From Nocardia sp. NBC_00508 (GTDB lineage Bacteria > Actinomycetota > Actinomycetes > Mycobacteriales > Mycobacteriaceae): a stretch of 64,000 bases of DNA. Both the position numbers and the translations under genes were made by a program. The DNA is taken from NCBI RefSeq assembly GCF_036346875.1, contig NZ_CP107852.1:62001-126000 (forward strand), written 5' to 3'. Below the pieces are notes generated by a model, which was given only the letters and a program-made list of their open reading frames with translations, had not been told where the DNA came from and did no database searches. Numbering within the stretch: the first letter of the stretch is position 1; each line of letters opens with the position of its first letter. Below, one piece after another: positions 9,138 through 17,557 of this stretch.

Positions 9138-9510
9138 TCAGAACGAGGTGGTGACGCCGTGGTCGAGCACGCGGATCTCGGTGTCCTCCGGTTTGAGACC
9201 GCGGAAGAGTTGGTAATACGGCTGCTGGTGCACCTCGGCCAGACCTTGCTGATGGATGGGCACGGCGTTCTCGGGAGCGACCGCACGCAGATAGTCGACC
9301 GCCTCGCCGGCCTTCATCCACGGTCCCCCCGTGGGAAGTAGCAGCACCCGAACCGGATCGGGCGGGATGACCCACGCGTCTCCCGGGTGCAGCAGCAGAT
9401 CCCCGATCAGGTAGCCGATGTTGTGCACGCAGGGCAGATCGGAATGAATGACGGCGTGATCGCCACCGAGTGCCCGTACCTCGAGCTCTCTGCTGACCAC
9501 CCGCATTGCT
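9138..9510 (-). pseudogene. MBL-fold hydrolase, 5'-truncated remnant
   Basis: The leftward frame encodes only the C-terminal half of a metallo-beta-lactamase-fold hydrolase: GDHAVIHSDLPCVHNIGYLI, GDLLLHPGDAW, LLLPTGGPWMKAGEAVDYL and AVPIHQQGLAEVHQQP. The N-terminal half with the HxHxDH zinc site is missing. Upstream (to the right) the sequence turns directly into the truncated VOC gene on the opposite strand, with the junction near 9505. The complete family is about 210 residues; about 120 remain. Confidence 0.6.
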
Positions 9511-9801
9511 GGGCTCGGCGAATGCCACAACCATTGCGTGCAGGAAAAGCCCGATGACATCTGGGGTCTGGGCCGACATTTCGCAGGCGCCAACTTTTTC
9601 TGGTACCTCAAAGACCCTGCAGGCAACTTCTCCGAGTACTACTCCGACATGGATCCCATCCCAGAGGACGAACTGTGGTCCCCGCAAATCCTGCATGGCC
9701 TGCCGGCGCTGTATGCGTGGGGGCCACCCCCTCCACCGTCGTTTCTCGAACCCGACGACCTGGCAGCACTGATGACCGGCGCGCACTCCGACAAGGGTTG
9801 A
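9502..9801 (+). pseudogene. VOC-family dioxygenase/glyoxalase, 5'-truncated remnant
   Basis: The frame carries the C-terminal part of an extradiol-dioxygenase-like VOC protein: WGLGRHFAGANFFWYLKDPA followed by NFSEYYSDMDPIPED, where the Glu of EYYSD is the usual last metal ligand. The first half of the fold is missing. The readable part begins at the junction with the oppositely oriented MBL remnant. A GTG at 9538 could give an 87-residue peptide, but it would hold only one of the required metal ligands. Confidence 0.6.
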
Positions 9802-9955
9802 ACACCGACTGTTCTGCGGTCAGGGTGTGCCGGGCCGCCGCTCGGCTGCGGCTGCCTGGTGGCGGTTGCGTCGGGTGACCATCGCCCGCGCGTTGCGCTG
9901 AAAGGCGGTCGGGGATGTCGGGTAGTGGGATGGCCCTGGTAACGGTGCGCGATGG

Positions 9956-10834
9956 TCAAGCGCCACGTGATTCGGCAACTCGGCGCATCCAGTAGCGAAA
10001 CCAGTTGTGACCGAAGGGGACGTACACGCGAACCGGCACACCGCGAGCGACGAGATCGTTCAGCATCTCCGGTCGCACCCCGAGCAGCTGTTCCACCGGT
10101 ACCGGCCCGAGCGCGGTCAGAAGCGCCTCACGAAGGACACCGTCATGGGTCGCCAGCACGAACGGCGCGTGTGCTGCCGCTAGCCGATGCGCCAAGCGCA
10201 TGAAGGCGACGTCGGTGGGCTCGCCGTACGGCAAGGCCCGACCGGGCGATTCGAGGTAGGCGCCCTTGACCAGCCGGATGTGGACGCCGGCCTCGAGGAG
10301 ACGTTCCATGTCGTCGGGCGTCCGATGCATATTGGCCTGTACGGTGGCACCGAGGCGATCGGCCATGCCTCGGTCGGCTACGTCGAGTACACACTTCAGC
10401 ACCGCGTCCGCGCGCGCGTGGTCCTCGCCGCCGACCTGGATACGTCGACCCTCCGGCAACGCCTGCGCGATCGCCGCGAGACGGTCGGCACAGCCAGTCG
10501 GGTCGACATCAAGGCCGAGATGGGACAGATCGACAGCCAGCCATACGTCCTGCGGGAGGCCGGCAAGGTCGTCGGCCAACCGCAGGTAGTCATCAGCAAC
10601 CCGCGATGCGACGAGGGTATCGTCGACCAATTCACCGAACTGATCGATACTGGCGGCCACGCCACGCGCATGGAGTTCCCCGGCCACCCGGACCGCGTCG
10701 GCCGCCGCAGTCCCCGGGACATACCGCGACGCCGCTCGCCAAGCCAGGTCCTCACCTCGCGGCACAGCCCGGACAACCCGCTCCACAACGTCACTCGTGG
10801 CCAGCCGAAACAAAATCGCGCGATCAATCGACAT
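9956..10834 (-). CDS. Proline dehydrogenase (monofunctional)
   Basis: A 292-residue FAD-dependent proline dehydrogenase, oxidising L-proline to pyrroline-5-carboxylate. The barrel motifs are visible: WLAVDLSHLGLD, TVQANMHRTPDDMERLL, IRLVKGAYLESPG, LATHDGVL and the C-terminal FGHNWFRYWMRRVAE with the substrate-binding arginine pair. The length fits the single-domain bacterial type, not the long PutA fusion. The ATG at 10832-10834 is chosen; the longer frame upstream reads through non-coding sequence. The usual partner, pyrroline-5-carboxylate dehydrogenase, is not adjacent. Confidence 0.93.
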   Translation of the reverse strand: MSIDRAILFRLATSDVVERVVRAVPRGEDLAWRAASRYVPGTAAADAVRVAGELHARGVAASIDQFGELVDDTLVASRVADDYLRLADDLAGLPQDVWLAVDLSHLGLDVDPTGCADRLAAIAQALPEGRRIQVGGEDHARADAVLKCVLDVADRGMADRLGATVQANMHRTPDDMERLLEAGVHIRLVKGAYLESPGRALPYGEPTDVAFMRLAHRLAAAHAPFVLATHDGVLREALLTALGPVPVEQLLGVRPEMLNDLVARGVPVRVYVPFGHNWFRYWMRRVAESRGA

Positions 10835-11054
10835 GATCACATCCTTCCAGCCCTCGACGGCTACCGGTTGTCCAGCCCACCTGAATCGCCTCCCCAGCGC
10901 TGTGACCAGCGCCGGAACAATCGGCGGATACGCCCACTGACACCGGAGAGTGTCCGCGGTTCCGGAGCGGCGGTTTCGACGGTTTCCGGGGCCGACGTCG
11001 CCCGGGCGAATCGCGCATGGCCGCGCTGGTAACGCCACCCGCGACAAGATCGAC

Positions 11055-11580
11055 GAGATCCTGCGTGGACCGAGAGCCCGGCGTTCATGTCGATGGTCTG
11101 GCCGAAGGAATGGAACAGCGGCAGCGTGACCAGGTGGGTGTCATGGCGGTCGGGGCGGTTGCCGAAGAGCCGGTTCGCGGTGAGCGTGTTCATGACCGTG
11201 TTGGTGTGGGTGAGTTCGGCCCCTTGGGTCGCGCAGCGGTACCGCTGGTGTAGTGGATGACCGCGGTGTCATCCGGCCGCCTGGCGACGGTGTCGAACTG
11301 TTCCGGTCGCGAAGCGAGAGCTCGAGCGAGGGTGTCGATGCCGCCGACCCCGCCGGCCTCGAGGATGCCGTAGTCGAGGGCCGGGAACTCCGGCAGGTTG
11401 GGACCGGGAGAGGGCGCCCTTGTCGCCGGGCTCGATTCCGGAGGCCAAGAGCAGGTGCGCGATCTGATTCGCACGAGCGTCGAGTTCGGCATAGGTGAGG
11501 CGTTCGCTTCCGCAGTATGACGGCGTTTTCGTCGGGTGGCGGCGAGCGGAGTCCTCCAGCAGCACAGCAAGGTCGAGCAC
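11055..11580 (-). pseudogene. Long-chain acyl-CoA ligase, frameshifted and truncated
   Basis: Three frames on the same strand carry consecutive pieces of one adenylate-forming ligase. The first is the N-terminus (SERLTYAELDARANQIAHLL). The second holds NLPEFPALDYGILEAGG, then joins to DDTAVIHYTSGTAARPKG, the P-loop, across a missing segment of about 60 residues. The third has ANRLFGNRPDRHDTHLVTLP and LFHSFGQTIDMNAGLSV. At least two frameshifts, one internal deletion and loss of everything after about residue 250 make it non-functional. Confidence 0.65.
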
Positions 11581-11650
11581 GAAAGGCCTTTCGCTATGAT
11601 CGTGGAATAGACAGCAGGACAGTAGTTTTCGAATAACACCGGGAAGCCCG

Positions 11651-11846
11651 TCACGTCGTGACGATGAGCGGCGCAGCGGTGGCTGCGCGTACCTGGTCTC
11701 GAGTGACGTCAGCTGCGCACTCGCGCAGGATCAACCCGGTCGAGGTGACGTCGATTACGGCGAGGTTGGTGATGACAGCCCGAATCCGCCGACCGCGAGT
11801 GAAGCCCCGGAGTCCATGTCGGCGACCGCTTCAGCGGGCGAGACCA
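11651..11846 (-). pseudogene. 3-oxoacid CoA-transferase A/B deletion fusion
   Basis: The leftward sequence begins MVSPAEAVADMDSGASLAVG, the N-terminus of a SCOT-type subunit A. It switches near 11777, with a change of frame, to VITNLAVIDVTSTGLIL and AADVTRDQVRAATAAPLIVT, the C-terminus of subunit B. The rest of A and most of B are gone. This is what an internal deletion spanning two adjacent genes would leave. It lies downstream of the BKACE operon, where CoA-transferase genes often occur. Confidence 0.55.
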
Positions 11847-12026
11847 TGACCCCGCTCACCGGGACACCTCCGGAACGGTCACCGACGGGGTGGTCATGTC
11901 GATCGACCGCCGTGGCCGGGGCGGTGGCGCGTGGCCATTCGCCCCGGTGGCGGTAGTGGGCAACTCCATTGGTGCTCCTACGAATCCGATGTGCGACTAT
12001 GCCGTTCCCCGTCGGATGGCGGACGC

Positions 12027-13079
12027 TCAGGCGTGGTGGGTGAATCCGACCTGACCGGGCCTGCGGTTCGGGGCGAATCCGATCTTGGCGAGGGTTTCGT
12101 CGGCGTCGGCATAGCGGTCGCCGAGCTTGTAGATCTCGCGGGCTTCCTTGCCCGTGGCGACCCCGCGACCCAGCTCGCCGGCGATGCGCACGAGCTGTTC
12201 GATTTGCTGCACCGAGGTCGTCTTCTCGCCCTTGCGGCCCCACAGGGTGTCCTCGTTGCCGCAGCGGGCGTGCAGGCCCATGGCGATGGCCATGGTGTTG
12301 GTCGGCAGCACACTGCGCATGAGCGTTTCCAGCGTCAGCACCGCGCCGTCGGGTACCCGACGGATGAAATCCATCATGTTGTAGGGATTGGGGCCGTCGA
12401 AGCCGCCGCCGATGCCTACCCACGTCACCATCAGCGGGCCGGTGTACACACCGCGACGGATCAACCGCTCCACCGTCTCCAACTGCGGAATATTGGCAAG
12501 CTGGAAGTGCGGCTGGATCCCCGCTGCCTGCAATCGCCTCAGGTGTTCCTCCACCCAGCCCGGTCCCGCCGGCACATACATCTCGCGATACGCTTCGTAC
12601 ACTTCCGGCCGCGTGAACGACGTACCCGCGATGTCGTCGTCGGTCATCAACTCCACGATGTTCATCTGGTTGGTGTTGATGGCGATGGTCACCTGATCGG
12701 GTTTCGGATCCAGCTCGGCCAGCATGTGCCTGGCGTCGTCGGACAGCCACTTCGCCTCCACACCTGCACCTTCCGGTGCGAACGAGATCGAGCCGCCGAC
12801 CTGCAGGATCATGTCCGGCACAGCCTCGCGCAGCCGGCCGAGCAACTCGTTGAACTTCGACAGCCGCTTGGAGCCCTTGCCGTCGAGCTCACGCACGTGG
12901 ATGTGCAGCACGGCGGCGCCGGCGTTGTAACAGTCGACCGCCTGCTGAACGTGCTCGTCCATGGTGAGCGGCAAGTCCTCGCGGAAGTCGTCGGGCTCCC
13001 ATTCCGGGCCGTAAGGGGCGGCGGTGATGACCAGCTTCTCCTGGTTCTCCGCGAACAGCGAATCGTCGTGGAAATGCAT
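12027..13079 (-). CDS. Beta-keto acid cleavage enzyme (BKACE, formerly DUF849)
   Basis: A 350-residue TIM-barrel enzyme of the BKACE/3-keto-5-aminohexanoate cleavage family, which condenses a beta-keto acid with acetyl-CoA to give acetoacetate and a new acyl-CoA. Typical motifs are LVITAAPYGPEWEP near the N-terminus, AVLHIHVRELDGKGS (the HxH zinc pair), DMILQVGGSISFAPEGAG and HARCGNEDTLWG. It is the last complete gene of a leftward set: quinone reductase, TauD-type dioxygenase, BKACE, with gaps of 40 and 46 bases. The substrate is unknown; dehydrocarnitine is one possibility because carnitine-degradation loci combine such enzymes. Confidence 0.9.
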   Translation of the reverse strand: MHFHDDSLFAENQEKLVITAAPYGPEWEPDDFREDLPLTMDEHVQQAVDCYNAGAAVLHIHVRELDGKGSKRLSKFNELLGRLREAVPDMILQVGGSISFAPEGAGVEAKWLSDDARHMLAELDPKPDQVTIAINTNQMNIVELMTDDDIAGTSFTRPEVYEAYREMYVPAGPGWVEEHLRRLQAAGIQPHFQLANIPQLETVERLIRRGVYTGPLMVTWVGIGGGFDGPNPYNMMDFIRRVPDGAVLTLETLMRSVLPTNTMAIAMGLHARCGNEDTLWGRKGEKTTSVQQIEQLVRIAGELGRGVATGKEAREIYKLGDRYADADETLAKIGFAPNRRPGQVGFTHHA

Positions 13080-13125
13080 GAGTATTCTCCTATCGGAATT
13101 CGAACCCTGCTGATATGACTGTGAT

Positions 13126-14019
13126 TCAGAACGGCTGGTCGCCGATGATCCCCGCGCGCTCCATCTTCCGAACCGCGGGCGAGTAGTCCTGGACCGCGTA
13201 GTGTTGGGTGGAGCGGTTGTCCCAGATGGCGAAGCTGTTCTTCGTCCAGCGCCAGCGCACCTGATATTCGGGAATGGCGGCCTGTCGAATCAGGTAGTGC
13301 AACAGCTCCGCGGCGCCGGGTGCGTAATCGGCGCCGAAGCGCACGTTTTCGGGGGTGTGGTAATTGACCAGATGGGTGGTGAATGAATTGACGAACAGGA
13401 TCTGTTCCCCCGTCTCCGGATGGGTTCGCACCACCGGATGCTCGGCGTCGGGGAACCGCTGCGCCAGGTCGTGCCGCTGGTCAATCGGCATAGCGGCGCC
13501 GAAACTGGCCTCGATGCTGTGCCGGGCGCGCAGTCCGCGAATGCGTTCCCGCACCCCCTCGGGCAGCCGCCGGTAGGCCTCGACCATGTTCACCCAGATG
13601 GTGTCCCCGCCAACCGCCGGCGTCTCCACGCAGCGCAGGACGCAGCCCATCGGCGGGTTCTCTCGCCAGGTGGCGTCACAGTGGTAAGCGTTCTCGTAGT
13701 GTTCGGGGGCACTGTCGAGGTCCTTGTAGATGCGTACCAGGCCTGGATGATCCGGATCGCTGCCCGCGACGGGATGGTCTTCCAAGTCGCCGAAGCGATG
13801 CGCGAGTGCGACATGATCGGCGCGGCTGATGTCCTGGTCACGGACGAACAGCACCTTGTGCTCCAGCAGCAGCTTGCGCAGTTCGGCGAAGAGCCGGTCG
13901 TCGCGGGACACTTCCGCGAGGTCGACGTCGAGCAGTTCGGCGCCGATCGTGCAGGTCAGCGGCTTCACGCCGATCGCTGCGCGCACCGACGAATCACTCA
14001 GTGGAGCAAGGGTTGTCAT
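13126..14019 (-). CDS. TauD/TfdA-family Fe(II)/2-oxoglutarate dioxygenase
   Basis: A 297-residue dioxygenase. The iron triad appears as YHCDATWRENPP (His-x-Asp) and the distal His in DNRSTQHYAVQDY, followed by the Arg-containing tail (RKMERAG) that binds 2-oxoglutarate. VLFVRDQDISRADHVALAHR is the usual N-terminal family segment. The ATG at 14017-14019 has GGAGG eight bases upstream, which excludes the longer frame. It sits mid-operon between a quinone reductase and BKACE. The family hydroxylates taurine, aryloxyacetates, butyrobetaine and related compounds; the substrate cannot be read from the sequence. Confidence 0.9.
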   Translation of the reverse strand: MTTLAPLSDSSVRAAIGVKPLTCTIGAELLDVDLAEVSRDDRLFAELRKLLLEHKVLFVRDQDISRADHVALAHRFGDLEDHPVAGSDPDHPGLVRIYKDLDSAPEHYENAYHCDATWRENPPMGCVLRCVETPAVGGDTIWVNMVEAYRRLPEGVRERIRGLRARHSIEASFGAAMPIDQRHDLAQRFPDAEHPVVRTHPETGEQILFVNSFTTHLVNYHTPENVRFGADYAPGAAELLHYLIRQAAIPEYQVRWRWTKNSFAIWDNRSTQHYAVQDYSPAVRKMERAGIIGDQPF

Positions 14020-14059
14020 GATCGAGCCTCCGTAGGTCGAGCCGCGATTGCGGCTGGTG

Positions 14060-15034
14060 TCAGAGCGTGAAGACCGAGGAGCCGATGCTGCTGCCGGACT
14101 CCAGGTCTCGATGCGCACGCACGGCATCGGGCAGTGCGTAGCGTTGGTTGATCTCGATGCGTATCCGGCCTGCGGCGACATGGGCGAACAGTTCATCTGC
14201 CAGCGCCCCCCGCTCGGCGGAGTCGGCGATGTAATCGGCGAGAGCGGGCCGGGTGACGAACAGCGAGCCCTTGGCTGCCAGCTGCATCGCATCGATCGGC
14301 GGAACGGGACCGGACGCGGTGCCGAAGCAGACCAGCAGGCCTCGCCTGGACAGCGAATCCAGCGACGACTGGAACGTGGTCGCTCCGATGCTGTCGTAGA
14401 CCAGCGGTACGCCGGCACCGCCGGTGATCTCCCGGACCCGGGCCGCGACGTTCTCGCGGGTGTAGATCACGACGTGATCACACCCGTGCGCCCGTGCAAC
14501 CTCGGCCTTCGCTTCACTCGACACCGTTCCGATCACGGTGATCCCCAGCAACTTCGCCCACTGCGTGAAGATCAGACCGACCCCGCCGGCGGCCGCGTGC
14601 AACAGCACGGTGTCCCCGGCTTGCAGTGGATGAATACGCCGCAGCAGGTAGGCCGTCGTCAATCCCCTCATCGTCATCGACGCGGCCGTGTCGAACGCGA
14701 TCGCATCGGGCAGTCCGATCAGATGCGCCGCCGGCATCACTCGCGCGGTGCTGTAGGCACCCAGCGGACTCCCTGTGTAGGTGACCCGATCACCCGGCTC
14801 GAAATCGGTGACGCCGCGCCCGACGGCCTCGACCACACCAGCCGCCTCAACCCCCATCCCGGCAGGCAGCGGGACCGGGTACAGCCCGGTCCGGAAATAG
14901 GTGTCGGCGAAGTTCAATCCGACCGCCTCGTGCCGGACACGCACTTCGGCGCGGCCCGGCCCGCCCAGCTCGACCTCCTCCCAGCGCAGTACCTCTGGGC
15001 CGCCGGTCTCGCAGAAGCGAACAGCTTGTGCCAC
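14060..15034 (-). CDS. NADPH:quinone reductase (zinc-less MDR, QOR-type)
   Basis: A 324-residue medium-chain dehydrogenase/reductase. GMGVEAAGVVEAVGRGV and the Rossmann motif LLHAAAGGVGLIFTQWA are typical of quinone oxidoreductases. The structural-zinc Cys cluster and the catalytic Cys of alcohol dehydrogenases are absent. GTG at about 15034 is preferred, with GAGGAG just upstream. It is first in a leftward operon with the TauD dioxygenase and BKACE, divergent from an AraC-type regulator at 15320. The role is probably redox handling of a pathway intermediate or of quinones. Confidence 0.88.
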   Translation of the reverse strand: MAQAVRFCETGGPEVLRWEEVELGGPGRAEVRVRHEAVGLNFADTYFRTGLYPVPLPAGMGVEAAGVVEAVGRGVTDFEPGDRVTYTGSPLGAYSTARVMPAAHLIGLPDAIAFDTAASMTMRGLTTAYLLRRIHPLQAGDTVLLHAAAGGVGLIFTQWAKLLGITVIGTVSSEAKAEVARAHGCDHVVIYTRENVAARVREITGGAGVPLVYDSIGATTFQSSLDSLSRRGLLVCFGTASGPVPPIDAMQLAAKGSLFVTRPALADYIADSAERGALADELFAHVAAGRIRIEINQRYALPDAVRAHRDLESGSSIGSSVFTL

Positions 15035-15319
15035 CGTAGATCTCCTCTTCCACCGCCGCGCCACGCCACGACACGGTCGGCGTTCATGTCCGACAAAGGG
15101 CGTCCGATATCCGTACGCCCGCGCTAACGGCGTGCACGGCGAGCGGGCTATCGAGTGCGTGCGATCAACGGAAAATCGTTCCCGGGTGCCTCACCGCTCC
15201 CGGGGCCCTTATCGCTGATCGGCATCGCTGTGATGGGACCCACAGTATGGGAGATCGAGACGCTATACTTATCTTGACGGGACAAAAAAGTGCTCGTCTC
15301 GGGACATCGGGAGGTTGCG

Positions 15320-16366
15320 TTGAAGCCGCTGGCCCGCTACGCGGCGCTGAACAGTTACGTGGAGCTCGGCCGATCACTCGGCCTCGACCCAACCCGGCTG
15401 ATCCGCGAAGCCGGTCTCGACCCGGCCGGCCTGAGCCTGCAGGACCGCTGGGTGCCCGCCGACGCGGTCGCCGACCTCCTCGAACGCTCCGCGGTCGAAG
15501 CCGGATGCGACGACTTCGGGCTCCGATTGGCCGAGCGGCGCCGCTTCGCCAACCTCGGCCCCCTCAGCCTGGTCATCCGCGAAGAGCCGGATGTCCGCAG
15601 CGCCCTGACTGTCATGTCCCGGCACGAGCACATGTACAACGAGGCACTGCACATCCGTCTCACCGAGAACAACGGAATCGCCACCATTCGGCTCGCGCTC
15701 GATCTCGGGCAACCCGAACGATCCCGCCAAGCCATCGAACTCGCCGTCGGCGTACTCCACGGGTTGCTGCGCGCATTCCTCGGAACAGGCTGGCAGCCAG
15801 TGGAAGTCCGCTTCACGCACGCTGCCCCACGCGACCGCCGCACCCACTACCGCGTCCTCGGGCCGAATGTCGCCTTCGAACAGGACTTCAATGGAATCCT
15901 GGCCTGTACAACCGACCTCGACGCGCGAAATACGATGTCGGATCCGCAGCTGCGCGCGTACACACAGCAGTTCTTCGACTCTGTTCGAAACACTCACGCC
16001 ACGACAACGTTGGACCGCGTGCGAGAACTCATCGAACTTCTGCTGCCTACCGGGCGATGCTCGGTCGACCAGGTCGCCCGAAGCCTCGGCCTCGACCGCC
16101 GCACTATCCATCGCCATCTCGCCGCCGAGGGCGAAACCTTCACATCCCTACTGGATTCCACACGAGCCGAACTCGCCAGGCACATGGTGGCCAACCACCG
16201 CCACTCTCTGACCGAAATCGCGGAATTGCTGGGGTTCTCCTCACTGGGCAACTTCTCCCGCTGGTTCCGCAATCAGTTCGGGTGCAGTCCGAGGCAGTGG
16301 CGCACCAGCGCTCCCGATATCAGCGAAACGGTGGTCGGTCCGGGTCTGACCAACCCGAGTCCATGA
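15320..16366 (+). CDS. AraC-family transcriptional regulator
   Basis: A 348-residue regulator with an N-terminal arabinose-binding-like domain of the OruR/FeaR-associated type (about 15-195) and a C-terminal AraC DNA-binding domain. The latter has two helix-turn-helix units: DQVARSLGLDRRTIHRHLAA, then LTEIAELLGFSSLGNFSRWF ending in the family motif FGCSPRQW. TTG 15320 is chosen because GGGAGG lies seven bases upstream; the alternative start at 15290 lacks this. It is divergent from the quinone reductase/TauD/BKACE operon and is the likely activator. Confidence 0.87.
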   Translation: MKPLARYAALNSYVELGRSLGLDPTRLIREAGLDPAGLSLQDRWVPADAVADLLERSAVEAGCDDFGLRLAERRRFANLGPLSLVIREEPDVRSALTVMSRHEHMYNEALHIRLTENNGIATIRLALDLGQPERSRQAIELAVGVLHGLLRAFLGTGWQPVEVRFTHAAPRDRRTHYRVLGPNVAFEQDFNGILACTTDLDARNTMSDPQLRAYTQQFFDSVRNTHATTTLDRVRELIELLLPTGRCSVDQVARSLGLDRRTIHRHLAAEGETFTSLLDSTRAELARHMVANHRHSLTEIAELLGFSSLGNFSRWFRNQFGCSPRQWRTSAPDISETVVGPGLTNPSP

Positions 16367-16919
16367 TCCGTGCGCAATGACGACAAGCGCCATGCGGCCT
16401 GTTGCGGTTGGTGTTCGGCGCACGCGACCTGACATTGCGCCTGGCGAGGCCGCCGAGTTCGATACGTCCTTGCCGCACTGGCTGGGCAGCGCCGACGGCG
16501 GTGTAGTCGAGTTACCTATCCTGTTCGGTCTGCACGGTATGCGTGCGCACGTGCGCGCCGACCCGCATCGGTCATCTCACGGCGGGAGCCCGCGATGAGC
16601 TCAGCAAGCGCACTGTGCTGCAACCACTTCCGGCCACGTCAGAGTGTGCAGCGGGAGTCGGCAGGCGCCGCTGCCCAGCCCCGCAAGGGTGAGTCCAGCC
16701 CCGCCGTGGCTGCGATGGCCCGCAAGATCACCGCGGCCCTCGACGCCGCCCGACGGACGCGGGGTCGGCGCAGCGCAGCTGGTCGCGGGGTCCTCTCCGG
16801 ACCACGGGACACGGCCATCGACCACGGCGCAGGCGCGTGGCCGTTGGGAACGCGCGGTATGCGGCTGCGAGCGTGCGCCGTGCGGACGGCGTCATGACCG
16901 CGCCCACGGTGCATGCGTC
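16367..16919. other. Gap with a possible regulator remnant (16440-16575)
   Basis: No intact gene. In the + frame around 16440-16575 the peptide GEAAEFDTSLPHWLGS followed by LFGLHGMRAHVRADP resembles the C-terminal tail of XRE-type regulators. The helix-turn-helix part is missing, so it would be a 3' remnant (low certainty). The rest, 16600-16919, shows no motif on either strand. Confidence 0.3.
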
Positions 16920-17489
16920 TCAGGGGCGGTGTGCGCGGAGACCGTCGACAAGGATGGACAGCAACCGCGGCCCTCGCGCGTCGAGTTCGGCGTCGTCCAG
17001 CCGCGACAACCAGCTGATGAGCACGATGACGTCGCGGGCTTCGGCGTCGGCGCGAACGCTGCCGGCCAAGCGACCGGCCGCCAGCAGCAGTTCCACCGCC
17101 TCACCGATCGGGCCGAGGCTGTGGGCAGCGAGGTCACGCCACGTCGCCGCCTCGACGGCGGCGAACACATCGCGCTTGACCCGGGCGTAGGCGGCCACCC
17201 GGTCGAACCACGCCGCCAACGCATCCAGCGGCTGGTGCGTCGCCAGCAGACGCGGAGCCGCGGCAACCAGCTCATCCACATCCCGGCGGTATACCTCGGC
17301 GAGGAGGTGCTCCCGTGTCGGGAAGTGCCGGTACAGCGTGCCCTGCCCGATACCGCAGGCCTTCGCGACCGCGTTGAGCTTCAGCTCTCCCGGCTCGTGC
17401 ACGAGATCGCGCGCCGCTTGCAGGATCCGCTCGCGGTTGCGCTGTGCGTCCGCACGCCGCGTTCCGCCGCTCTTGACAGAAGCGGACAT
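16920..17489 (-). CDS. TetR-family repressor
   Basis: A 189-residue TetR regulator starting at the ATG 17487-17489. The helix-turn-helix is NAVAKACGIGQGTLYRHFPT, preceded by RERILQAARDLV. The ligand domain resembles the SCO-type 'TetR_C' group with LDALAAWFDRVAAYA. The start codon lies inside one of two GGACATATGTCC palindromes, so the protein almost certainly represses itself and the divergent SDR gene. A longer frame from 17531 would begin in the operator region and is not preferred. Confidence 0.92.
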   Translation of the reverse strand: MSASVKSGGTRRADAQRNRERILQAARDLVHEPGELKLNAVAKACGIGQGTLYRHFPTREHLLAEVYRRDVDELVAAAPRLLATHQPLDALAAWFDRVAAYARVKRDVFAAVEAATWRDLAAHSLGPIGEAVELLLAAGRLAGSVRADAEARDVIVLISWLSRLDDAELDARGPRLLSILVDGLRAHRP

Positions 17490-17537
17490 ATGTCCGCTAA
17501 GGTCATCGGCATAATCGGTGTAACCGGACATATGTCC
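17481..17537. promoter_or_regulatory. Paired TetR operators GGACATATGTCC
   Basis: A perfect 18-base palindrome, AGCGGACATATGTCCGCT, occupies 17481-17498. A second copy of its 12-base core, GGACATATGTCC, occupies 17526-17537; the cores start 42 bases apart (four helical turns). The first copy overlaps the TetR start codon and the second lies 20 bases upstream of the SDR start at 17558. This is the classical layout for a repressor that controls both divergent genes. Confidence 0.65.
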
Positions 17538-17557
17538 ATTCTAGGCAGAGGATCTTC

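Noticed and set aside
15247..16380. Overlapping + frame of 377 codons over the AraC gene
   Set aside because: Out-of-frame, Arg-rich translation of the same region; the AraC frame has full domain motifs.
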